Shown here: one piece after another, positions 33,244 through 40,511 of the stretch | How the letters are laid out: every line of letters starts with the position of its first letter | Position numbering within the stretch: position 1 is the stretch's first letter | NCBI GenBank assembly: GCA_964550345.1 | Contig: CAZJYZ010000011.1 | Coordinates: 1-64,000 of the forward strand | Origin: JAAEUB01 sp964550345 | Lineage (GTDB): Bacteria; Pseudomonadota; Alphaproteobacteria; Rhodobacterales; Rhodobacteraceae | Length of the DNA: 64,000 nt | Direction: 5' to 3' | Translations under genes and position numbers: made by a program | Notes under the pieces: generated by a model | What the model saw: only the letters and a program-made list of their open reading frames with translations | The model's database searches: none | What the model was told of the DNA's origin: nothing

Positions 33244-34380
33244 CTATTCGCCGGAAACGAGGTTAGCAGGTGGATTGAGGATAACCTCTTCGCCGCCCGA
33301 AAGCCCGGAAACAACCGAAATCAGGCCATTTTCGATGGGGTATCCGACCCGCACCAGCCTTAGACTTGGCTTGCCATCCTCCAACACAAAGACCGACGGT
33401 AGCGAGCCGCGCCATATCAATGCCGCCGCGGGGAGCGCAGGTTGCGCACTTACGGGGACCGAAGCGTCAGGCACGGTCACCTCGACATACATGCCCGGAC
33501 CGCCGGGGGTGCCTTGCGGCAGGTCGAATTTGACAGCAACTGTATGACGCAGGGCGTCGGCGACAGGGTAAATCTGTGCCACGCGCACCTGAACCTCGGC
33601 ACCGCCAGCGTCAAGGCGCGCAGGCACGATCATGCCCACTTCAAGCCCTGAAGCCAGCCGAACTGGTACATCTGCCAGTACACGCAAATAATCGATATAA
33701 GCGAATTTTATCAGTGGCATGCCGGGCTGGACGGTATCGCCAACCTCAACCATTTTTTCGAGGATCACACCAGCGAAAGGTGCCTCCTGGCGGGCGTCGC
33801 GAATGCGCGCCTCAATCGCTTCCAGGTTTGCCTGCGCCTGCAACAGCCCACCCTGGGCCTGATTAATGCCCACGCCGCTGGCGTAAAGGTCCGCCTGACG
33901 CTCCAGCCCCGAATCGGACTGACCCATCATGTCTGAGAATCCGCGGGTGAAAAATTGGTCAAACAAGCCCGGTGCGCCCATGCCCGGCAATGCGGTAACA
34001 GAGTTCTGGCGCGGTGAATAAAGCTCGCGCGAATACTGCATCTGGGAGTTTCTGAAGGCCGCATCGGCGTTATAAATCTGCGCCAGAGCCGCAGATTTTT
34101 GCGCCTGAAGATCATCGTCATCGATGGTGACGAGCACCTCGTCAGCTTCAGCGCGGTGCCCTTCGACACCCGCAAGAAATGTTATGCGACCAGGCACTTG
34201 TGCCGATAATGTCACTTCTTTGTAAGGAATCACTGTTCCGCCGACCGTGGCAGAGCCACCTGATGACGTAACCGTAACAAAACCCGTGGTGTAACTCTGA
34301 CCCTCGGCAACCACCGGTCCCGCCGCTAAGGCAAGAGCTCCGACCAGTACTAAGGCAGACTTATAAAGCCTGATTCCCAT
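33244..34380 (-). CDS. RND periplasmic adaptor (HlyD/MFP family)
   Basis: 378 residues with a signal peptide (LVGALALAAGPVVAEGQ). The lipoyl/barrel-sandwich halves are VIPYKEVTLSAQVPGRI and QEAPFAGVILEKMVEVGDTVQPG. The alpha-helical hairpin between them carries an unusual Gly/Pro/Phe-rich insert of about 45 residues (LPGMGAPGLFDQFFTRGFSD, about 115-160). Beta-barrel and membrane-proximal domains follow. It pairs with the permease directly downstream. No outer-membrane TolC-type gene lies in the window. A promoter candidate sits about 100 bases upstream. Confidence 0.88.
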   Translation of the reverse strand: MGIRLYKSALVLVGALALAAGPVVAEGQSYTTGFVTVTSSGGSATVGGTVIPYKEVTLSAQVPGRITFLAGVEGHRAEADEVLVTIDDDDLQAQKSAALAQIYNADAAFRNSQMQYSRELYSPRQNSVTALPGMGAPGLFDQFFTRGFSDMMGQSDSGLERQADLYASGVGINQAQGGLLQAQANLEAIEARIRDARQEAPFAGVILEKMVEVGDTVQPGMPLIKFAYIDYLRVLADVPVRLASGLEVGMIVPARLDAGGAEVQVRVAQIYPVADALRHTVAVKFDLPQGTPGGPGMYVEVTVPDASVPVSAQPALPAAALIWRGSLPSVFVLEDGKPSLRLVRVGYPIENGLISVVSGLSGGEEVILNPPANLVSGE

Positions 34381-34479
34381 GTTTTCCCCCTGTTATGCGC
34401 AACCGATACTTGAGGTGCGGTTGCATCTTTGTACCCGGTGACGTTGGCCGAGTGATGGGACTTACGTCAATTGAGTATT

Positions 34480-34508
34480 ACCATACCTTGTTTGTTTGTG
34501 TATTTCAA
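34480..34508 (-). promoter_or_regulatory. Promoter candidate of the RND operon
   Basis: On the minus strand TTGAAA (34508-34503), 17 bases, TATGGT (34485-34480). This leaves about 95 bases of leader before the adaptor ATG at 34380. Confidence 0.5.
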
Positions 34509-34555
34509 GATTTGTATATTCAATTTTTTAGATTTTCTTTTTAAAAGGGCTTTTC

Positions 34556-34572
34556 GCGCAATAATATTGCGC
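34556..34572. promoter_or_regulatory. Palindrome upstream of the RND promoter
   Basis: GCGCAATA-A-TATTGCGC, perfect 8-base arms around one base, about 48 bases upstream of the candidate -35 box. Possible activator or repressor site. Confidence 0.4.
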
Positions 34573-34662
34573 CATTCCCCGACATTTTTTCGGGTCAGGA
34601 CGTTGAATCTTAACCATGTTTTTATTTGGGGGGGTAATGTGGCTAAATTACCCAAACTTTCG

Positions 34663-34679
34663 GAGTCTTAAAAAGACTC
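34663..34679. terminator. Hairpin after the methionine coiled-coil gene
   Basis: GAGTCTT-AAA-AAGACTC begins 2 bases after the stop codon of the minus-strand gene. The arms are AT-rich and no T-run follows, so at best it is a weak terminator or 3'-end stabiliser. Confidence 0.4.
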
Positions 34680-34681
34680 GG

Positions 34682-35179
34682 TCAAAATGGCAGAATATTC
34701 CCAAACATATACGACATTGGCTGGGTAAAAGCGTTCGAAGCTTTGCCAACATCATAGGTCATGCGACTCACCGAAGAGCCGATGTAATAGATGCCAGCGG
34801 ACATGTAGGCCATGTCTTCCGACATGCCGTTAATGTCGCTGCTCATCTGGGTAATATCGGTAGACATGCCCGCAATATGCACGTTCATTTCCCCGATATT
34901 GGTATTCATCGAGGTCATTGAACCGTTCATCTGGTCAACATCACCGCTCATGTTTTGCATCTCGGTGGCCATCGTGTCCATGTTGGTGACGATGGATTTG
35001 AACGAATCGTTCATCTCGACCATCACATCGGTCAGAACAAAAACCCTTTTGGCCATGCCCCACATGACCCAAGTGAAAATGGCCATAACGACAACGATCA
35101 GCGCGGTTGTAAAGACCACGAAATAGCCGCCCCTATCCGCGACAAACTCTATTTCATGTTCGTGTTCGTGATCCGACAT
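34682..35179 (-). CDS. Membrane protein with methionine-heptad coiled coil
   Basis: 165 residues. The N-terminus is His/Glu-rich (MSDHEHEHEIEF), followed by one membrane helix (about 20-42). Residues 56-146 form an almost perfect run of 13 heptads: position a is Met at 56, 70, 77, 84, 91, 98, 105, 112, 119, 126 and 140 and Ile at 63 and 133. The residue four further on is Ile, Val, Met or, once, Phe. Met makes up about 13 percent of the chain. The start at 35179 has AGAGG upstream. It probably oligomerises as a periplasmic stalk. It lies upstream of the RND operon on the same strand, but with its own flanking signals. Family unknown to me. Confidence 0.75.
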   Translation of the reverse strand: MSDHEHEHEIEFVADRGGYFVVFTTALIVVVMAIFTWVMWGMAKRVFVLTDVMVEMNDSFKSIVTNMDTMATEMQNMSGDVDQMNGSMTSMNTNIGEMNVHIAGMSTDITQMSSDINGMSEDMAYMSAGIYYIGSSVSRMTYDVGKASNAFTQPMSYMFGNILPF

Positions 35180-35464
35180 GGCATCCTCTGACCTGCTCTG
35201 GCCCATTCCTGACGTTCCGACCACCATCGACGAAACATTCGTATATTCTTATGCGTTTAACGTGTAACGACTCACTCAGATTTTTGAAAGGGTACTCTCT
35301 GACACACTCTGTTTATTGTCTGTAAGCGCTGAAAAAGCAGGGCTTTGCGAGCGTCGCGGCAGCAATTTCTTCCAGGTTAAAATGGATTTTCCAAAACCCT
35401 CCTGGCCCAAGAATTATGCCGCGAATCACCCTTCGAAGGGTCAAAAAAAAGCCCGCACAGGTCG
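35180..35464. other. Intergenic region with palindrome
   Basis: About 285 bases without a gene. A weak minus-strand promoter candidate (TTACAC, 16 bases, TATACG) lies near 35240-35267 for the methionine coiled-coil gene. A perfect 14-base palindrome, ACCCTTCGAAGGGT, occupies 35428-35441 and is followed on the plus strand by eight A; read on the minus strand, the T-run comes before the hairpin, after the GFA gene. Confidence 0.4.
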
Positions 35465-35827
35465 TTAATCAAGATATTCCCAGCTGTCCGCCCCGTCAAA
35501 ATGGCGTACCCGGATACCCTTCAGATCAGCCGGATCTGCAAGCCGCATGTTCACAGCCCATTCTTCAGAATCAACGCCGGTGTAGTGCGTAATTGTGTGA
35601 CAGGTTTTGCAGCTGTGAAACGCGATCATCCTGTCCCCCCACATATAAATGTTTGTATTCCGTTCACCGCGCGTGATGCGCGCAGTATTCTCCGGAGCGT
35701 ACGCCCAAAGTGCCGCGTACCGCCTGCAAATCGAACAATTGCAGGAGGTCATACGGACCGGGCGTGACACCTCGAACGAGACATCCCCGCAATGGCAGGT
35801 GCCGGTAATAGTTTGGGGTTCAGTCAG
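35465..35827 (-). CDS. GFA/CENP-V-fold protein with apparent CTG start
   Basis: Zinc-binding protein of the glutathione-dependent formaldehyde-activating fold, 120 residues. The motifs TGTCHCGDVSFEV, SCNCSICRR and FHSCKTC are intact. The nearest ATG/GTG in frame is GTG 35770, which would delete the first Cys motif. Reading further upstream restores a normal N-terminus (TEPQTITGTCHCG), with an in-frame TAA only a few codons before it. The codon that fits is CTG at 35827, preceded by AGAAGGA at 7 bases. So either CTG is the start or a former ATG has mutated. The substrate is unknown. Confidence 0.78.
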   Translation of the reverse strand: MTEPQTITGTCHCGDVSFEVSRPVRMTSCNCSICRRYAALWAYAPENTARITRGERNTNIYMWGDRMIAFHSCKTCHTITHYTGVDSEEWAVNMRLADPADLKGIRVRHFDGADSWEYLD

Positions 35828-35925
35828 GTCTGTATCCTTCTTCTGCGGTTCGGATTATCCTATCGTGCAACTCTCATTCGGCCAATGGCCTTTACTTCCG
35901 GATTTCACAAAGGCATTTGCAGCTT

Positions 35926-36807
35926 ATGGAAACCCACATGAAAGGCCTGCTGATCACCGCGCTAGGCGTGCTTTTTGTCGTGCCCGATGCGCTGTTCGTC
36001 CGGCTGATCGCGGCCGATCCGCTTACCATCGCCTTTTGGCGCAGCCTGTTATCGGGCGCGGTCATTGGGCTATTGGTAGCCGTGTTCATGGGGAAAGGAA
36101 GTTTTGCCCGTGTTTATGCGCAAGGTCCGATATCACTGGTCTATACTATCTTTCTGGGTGCAAGCGGCGTTCTGTTTGTTCTGGCAGTGTCCCTTACATC
36201 CGTGCCCAATGTTGTATTTATCATCGCCTCGATGCCGGTATTTGCCGCTATTTTCAGCTGGGTATTCTTAGGCGAGCGAATAAGTCAACGTACAGCATTG
36301 ACCATTGCCTTTGTCGCCATGGGGTTGGCGGTAATCGCCTACGGATCGGCAGGCTCAGAGCGTGGGCACCTGTCAGGAGACCTTTTAGCGCTCTTAGTAG
36401 CGGCCAGTTTTGCGGTCGCCCTGACCGCAGCACGTAAAATGCGGGCAATTTCCATGGTGCCGGCAATTCCATTGGCCAATATCGGCGCGGCGCTTTTAAT
36501 CCTGCCCTTCACAGATATCTGGGCGTTGGAAAATGCAACCTGGATATTGGTTGGCCTGCATGGCGGCGGTTTCATCGCTGTCTCAACCATGTTGCTGGCC
36601 ACCGGCCCGCGCTACCTGCCCTCGGCCGAGGTGGCCTTGCTGATCTTGCTGGAAAGCGTTCTTGCACCATTGCTGGTCTGGGCATGGCTGGGGGAAGATC
36701 CCGGCATATGGGCCTTGATCGGTGGCGCAGTGGTAATCAGCGCGCTGTTTATCTCAAATCTGGTTCTTTTGTTCAGGACCCGAGCCGCGCGTAGGACCCT
36801 TAAGTAA
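35926..36807 (+). CDS. EamA/DMT-family transporter
   Basis: Inner-membrane transporter with two EamA repeats (VVFIIASMPVFAAIFSWVFLGE and EVALLILLESVLAPLLVW). Starts at 35926 or 35938 (ATG) are both possible; TTG 35917 is less likely. Its last 8 bases overlap the opposite-strand universal stress gene. The third DMT protein in the window. Substrate unknown. Confidence 0.85.
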   Translation: METHMKGLLITALGVLFVVPDALFVRLIAADPLTIAFWRSLLSGAVIGLLVAVFMGKGSFARVYAQGPISLVYTIFLGASGVLFVLAVSLTSVPNVVFIIASMPVFAAIFSWVFLGERISQRTALTIAFVAMGLAVIAYGSAGSERGHLSGDLLALLVAASFAVALTAARKMRAISMVPAIPLANIGAALLILPFTDIWALENATWILVGLHGGGFIAVSTMLLATGPRYLPSAEVALLILLESVLAPLLVWAWLGEDPGIWALIGGAVVISALFISNLVLLFRTRAARRTLK

Positions 36808-37255
36808 CCTCGGCGATCCTGTCTTTCGACATCTCACCGGGAACGATGGTCATTGGCACATGCAGGGTTGAGGACGCACGGGTCAGCTGGGTGATAATGG
36901 GCCCCGGCCCGGATTTTTCGCCCCCCGCCCCTAGCACTAGTACGCCAATTTCGGTGTCTTCGCTGACCTGTGCCAGAATTTCAGGCACCACTTCACCTTC
37001 GCGGATGACCAGCTCGGGTTCAATTTGGTGGCGTTCGCGCATCCATTTGGCGAAGACCTCAAAATGGGCATTGATACGGTCACGGGCTTCTTCGCGCATT
37101 ATCGCACCAACCCCGATCCAATGGTTGAACTCTTCCGGTGGGATCACGGCCAGAATTTCCACCGCACCACCAGTATTGGCAGCCCGCATCGCGGCAAAGC
37201 GCATCGCATTCAGGCATTCAGTTGAGCTGTCCAGCACCACAAGAAATTTACGCAT
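36800..37255 (-). CDS. Universal stress protein (UspA family)
   Basis: 151 residues, alpha/beta nucleotide-binding fold. N-terminal KFLVVLDSSTECLNAMRFAAMRA is typical. The ATP-site glycine pattern GAGGEKSGPGPIITQL is altered from the usual GxxGxxxxxxxxxGS, so nucleotide binding is doubtful. 83 bases upstream on the same strand is the alpha/beta hydrolase gene. Confidence 0.85.
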   Translation of the reverse strand: MRKFLVVLDSSTECLNAMRFAAMRAANTGGAVEILAVIPPEEFNHWIGVGAIMREEARDRINAHFEVFAKWMRERHQIEPELVIREGEVVPEILAQVSEDTEIGVLVLGAGGEKSGPGPIITQLTRASSTLHVPMTIVPGEMSKDRIAEVT

Positions 37256-37338
37256 TTCGACCCCTTCGCATCATCCGGGCAATAATGAACCAGCGCGCGG
37301 GCAGGTTCAACCGACCTGCCCTGCGGCACAATGCGCCT

Positions 37339-38439
37339 CTATTCCAGCCCGGCGACCCTACGAACGAAAGCGTTAAACTTTTCAGGTTCCTCCATGATCG
37401 GGCTGTGGGCGGAGTGTTCGAAGCTGACATATTCCTTCACCGGCGCATCAAGAGCATCGAACAATTCACGCGCCAGCGGAGTTGGCGTCTGGTAATCATG
37501 CGCGCCCTGTAGGATGTAAACGGGAATTTCCAGCGGCCCCTGATCGGCGATCAGGTTGATATCTACCAGTTCATTCCACAAAGCAAAGGCCGAGAACATG
37601 GCACCGTTCAGGTAATTCACTTTCTCGCTGAGTGTATATTCAGGGGTTGTGAACAGCCAGCTTCCCAGTTTCAGAAAACTGGTGGGATCATGGGTCATGC
37701 CACCCCCCATCTTGTCCAGCAAACCACGCTGGACCTGCATATAGGGCATCCACTGATCACCGTCCGCCCCAACTTCGGGCACGCGCAGGCCCGCCAGTTC
37801 AGCCAGTGCTTTTTCGTCACCGGTTTCCGTCGCGCGTTGACGAAGCCAGTCCACTGCCAATTGCTCCCCCCGGATCTGGTCGCCAACCTGGCCCAGACCG
37901 AAATAGGCGTGGAAATGTTCTGGATGCGCCTCAGCAGTCAGGATACCCAACAAAGACCCCCAGGAATGTCCCATCAGATAGATTTTTTCCTGATCGAAGC
38001 GCGCGCGCAGCAGACCACTAAGCTCGGCTGTATCTGCGATGAACTGATCCATGTTCATATCACCCGGCAGATTGTCAGGATCATAGGATTTCCCGGCTCC
38101 GCGCTGCTCCCAATAGACCATGACAAAGTCTTCCTCGAGGCCCAGATTGGTCTGACGCAGCATCGGGTATTCAGGGCTGCCCGGCCCGCCATGTAAAAAC
38201 AGCATCACCGGCGCGCTGGCATCATGGCCGCGAATGATCAGGTATTGTTCGACACCACCCAGCATCACCGTCTCGATGGTTGAAATTGAACCGGGCACTT
38301 CCACCCCTGCCGTATCTACAATCGGTTGCGCCTTACCCGGTGACATGACCCAAAGAGCCCCCCATGCAGCAGCGGCCAGCACCAGCAGCCCGACCAGCAC
38401 CCAGAGGAAAAATTTCAACGCTTTTCTGAAAACCCGCAT
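37339..38439 (-). CDS. Membrane-anchored alpha/beta hydrolase (proline iminopeptidase-like)
   Basis: 366 residues. A single N-terminal hydrophobic helix (FFLWVLVGLLVLAAAAWGAL) precedes an alpha/beta hydrolase domain. The oxyanion motif is HGGPGSPEYP and the nucleophile elbow is GHSWGS, as in the proline iminopeptidase group. Late histidine is in FEHSAHSPIMEEP. The active domain should face the periplasm. Specificity is not known. Confidence 0.83.
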   Translation of the reverse strand: MRVFRKALKFFLWVLVGLLVLAAAAWGALWVMSPGKAQPIVDTAGVEVPGSISTIETVMLGGVEQYLIIRGHDASAPVMLFLHGGPGSPEYPMLRQTNLGLEEDFVMVYWEQRGAGKSYDPDNLPGDMNMDQFIADTAELSGLLRARFDQEKIYLMGHSWGSLLGILTAEAHPEHFHAYFGLGQVGDQIRGEQLAVDWLRQRATETGDEKALAELAGLRVPEVGADGDQWMPYMQVQRGLLDKMGGGMTHDPTSFLKLGSWLFTTPEYTLSEKVNYLNGAMFSAFALWNELVDINLIADQGPLEIPVYILQGAHDYQTPTPLARELFDALDAPVKEYVSFEHSAHSPIMEEPEKFNAFVRRVAGLE

Positions 38440-38522
38440 GTTAATCCCTTTTACATTGCATTGTAGGGATGTAGGGGCGTGGCCAGCCGTTACAAGCCGT
38501 TTGTGTAAAAAAACCTGTGAAT

Positions 38523-39536
38523 CTACCGCGAACGCACGAAGCCGACGATGTCCTGAACCTGTTCCAGGATCGGACGGGCAATGGCCTCGGCCTTGTCAGC
38601 ACCTTTGCCAAGGATCGCGTCAAGTTCACCGGGATCATCCATCAACCGGCGCATCTCGTCCGAAATAGGCGCCAGTTTTGCCACCGCCAGATCGGCCAGC
38701 GCCGGCTTGAACTGCCCCCAGCCTGCCCCGGCATATTCGGTGATGACCGCCTCGGCGGTGCTATCTGAGAGGCCTGCATAGATATCGACCAGGTTGCGCG
38801 CCTCGGGCCGGTCTTTCAGGCCTTCGAGGTTATCCGGCAAAGCTGCGGGATCAGTGCGGGCCTTTTTGAACTTCTTGGCGATCTGGTCCGCGGTATCAAG
38901 CATATTGATCCGCTCCATATCGCTTTCACCCGACTTGGACATCTTCTTGGAACCGTCACGCAGGTTCATCACCCGCATGGCCGGGCCTTCGATGACAGGT
39001 TCGGAAAGCGGAAAGAACTCAACCCCGTAATCGTGGTTGAACTTCGATGCGATGTCGCGGGTCAGCTCCACATGCTGTTTCTGGTCCTCGCCAACCGGCA
39101 CATGGGTGGCGTGATAGGCCAGAATATCAGCCGCCATCAGTGCGGGGTATGCATAAAGCCCAAGGCTGACCTTTTCAGCGTTCTTGCCTGCCTTGTCCTT
39201 GAACTGGGTCATGCGGTTCATCCAGCCAACGCGGGCGACACAGTTGAAGATCCAGCCCAGCTCTGCATGGGCGGGCACCTGGCTTTGGTTGAACAAAATG
39301 GAATGGTCGGCGTCAATTCCGGAAGCAATCAGCGCCGCGGCCACTTCGTGGGTTGAGGTGCGCAGCTCCGCCGGGTCCTGCCAGACGGTGATCGCATGCA
39401 GGTCCACCACGCAATAGACGGTTTCAAAGTCAGGCCCCTGCATATCTACCCAGCGTTTGATGGCACCAAGGTAATTGCCAAGCTGCAAGCCTCCCGAAGG
39501 CTTGATGCCGGAAAAGACGCGCGGGGTGAAGGCCAT
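38523..39536 (-). CDS. trpS: Tryptophanyl-tRNA synthetase
   Basis: Class I aminoacyl-tRNA synthetase, 337 residues. The HIGH-like motif is PSGGLQLGNYLGA, and KMSKS is exact in SKKMSKSGES. The downstream order in this genome region (glnD, murJ, then trpS) is common in alphaproteobacteria, here interrupted by an opposite-strand rhomboid gene. Confidence 0.97.
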   Translation of the reverse strand: MAFTPRVFSGIKPSGGLQLGNYLGAIKRWVDMQGPDFETVYCVVDLHAITVWQDPAELRTSTHEVAAALIASGIDADHSILFNQSQVPAHAELGWIFNCVARVGWMNRMTQFKDKAGKNAEKVSLGLYAYPALMAADILAYHATHVPVGEDQKQHVELTRDIASKFNHDYGVEFFPLSEPVIEGPAMRVMNLRDGSKKMSKSGESDMERINMLDTADQIAKKFKKARTDPAALPDNLEGLKDRPEARNLVDIYAGLSDSTAEAVITEYAGAGWGQFKPALADLAVAKLAPISDEMRRLMDDPGELDAILGKGADKAEAIARPILEQVQDIVGFVRSR

Positions 39537-39611
39537 GATAAAACTCCGTCTGGATTTCCTGTTCGCGCTCGCTTACCCATGCAAGCAGGTCACGTCAAGG
39601 AAAGCCCGCCC

Positions 39612-40298
39612 ATGTCATTTGATCACGATGCCTCACCAGTGAACCCAATGCCGCCCATTGTGGTCACTTTGGCGCTGATAATTGTGGCGATCGAAGTCGC
39701 ATTTCAGGCGGGCAGTGCCGGGTTTGTCGGCGGCCCCGAAGCTACCGGCTGGCGCATCTCAGCGCTGGAAACTTACGGCTTTCGCGAACCCTTGTTCAAC
39801 TGGATGATAGAGAACCGGCAGTTCCACTGGCAATTTGCCTATGGCATCCTGACCTACCCTTTTGTCAATTATTCCTTCACCAATGTGGTGTTTTCCGTCG
39901 TGTTCATTCTGGCACTTGGAAAGATGGTGGGCGAGATTTTTTCGCCTTTTGCCTTCCTGCTGGTATTCTTCGGAGCTTCCATCGTCGGGGCCCTGACTTA
40001 CGGACTGGTCTGGGATACGCCCATCGTACTGTTTGGCGCCATGCCCGGTGCCTACGGGTTGATCGGTGCCTATTCCTTCCTTTTGTGGACAAGCCTTGCA
40101 GGCACTGGTGAAAACCCGATGCGGGCCTTTACCCTGATCGGCTTTCTGATGGCATTGCAGTTGATCTGGGGCCTGCTGTTTGCCGGATCACTGAACTGGG
40201 TCGCCGATCTTTCCGGCTTTGTTGCCGGTTTCGGCCTGTCCTTCGTGGTATCGCCCGGCGGCTGGCAGCGCGTAGTTGGAAAAATTCGTCAGCGTTAA
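39612..40298 (+). CDS. Rhomboid-like membrane protein without catalytic dyad
   Basis: 228 residues with about six membrane segments. The fold order matches rhomboid proteases, including the L1/TM2 Asn-Phe-type stretch. However, the position of the catalytic Ser (normally GxSG) reads FGAMPGAYG, and the TM6 His (normally HxGG) reads WVADLSGFVAG. Both residues of the dyad are absent, so it should be a pseudoprotease. The ATG at 39612 follows 75 bases after the divergent trpS start. Confidence 0.78.
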   Translation: MSFDHDASPVNPMPPIVVTLALIIVAIEVAFQAGSAGFVGGPEATGWRISALETYGFREPLFNWMIENRQFHWQFAYGILTYPFVNYSFTNVVFSVVFILALGKMVGEIFSPFAFLLVFFGASIVGALTYGLVWDTPIVLFGAMPGAYGLIGAYSFLLWTSLAGTGENPMRAFTLIGFLMALQLIWGLLFAGSLNWVADLSGFVAGFGLSFVVSPGGWQRVVGKIRQR

Positions 40299-40342
40299 AT
40301 TCCAGCGTTTCCTCTGAAATGGGTGTGCATCCGGCCCTGAGG

Positions 40343-40367
40343 AAAGCACATTCTCGCTCGGTGCTTT
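40343..40367. terminator. Hairpin after the rhomboid-like gene
   Basis: AAAGCAC (40343-40349) and GTGCTTT (40361-40367), 7-base arms with an 11-base loop, 44 bases after the stop. The T-run is short, so efficiency is uncertain. Confidence 0.35.
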
Positions 40368-40407
40368 GATTGGTGTGGGAGGTATCACGCTTAATCTTTC
40401 ATCGCGT

Positions 40408-40472
40408 CCCTTTTCCTCTTACTAAAAATATCCTCGCCGAAGCCCTCAAATCTCTTTGAAAACATCCCGTTT
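40408..40472 (-). repeat. Intergenic element, copies C and E in tandem
   Basis: On the minus strand, GGGATGTTTTCAAAGAG (40470-40454) and GGCGAGGATATTTTTAG (40438-40422), the latter followed by TAAGAGGAAAAGG. Both match the element at 3612, 12905, 55060 and 58689. They lie just after the murJ stop codon. Confidence 0.45.
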
Positions 40473-40511
40473 ATGGTCGGGCGAAGGTTAGCCGGATTGC
40501 GGCACAACACC

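Larger units (their letters stand above)
34381..34681. other. AT-rich intergenic region before the RND operon
   Basis: About 300 bases, clearly more AT-rich than the flanks. It contains the minus-strand promoter candidate at 34480-34508, the palindrome at 34556-34572 and the hairpin at 34663-34679. A 62-codon minus-strand reading frame in it has no coding character. Confidence 0.5.

Noticed and set aside
34467..34655. 62-codon minus-strand reading frame in the AT-rich region
   Set aside because: It overlaps the palindrome and promoter candidate of the RND operon, has no ribosome-binding site and shows no protein features.
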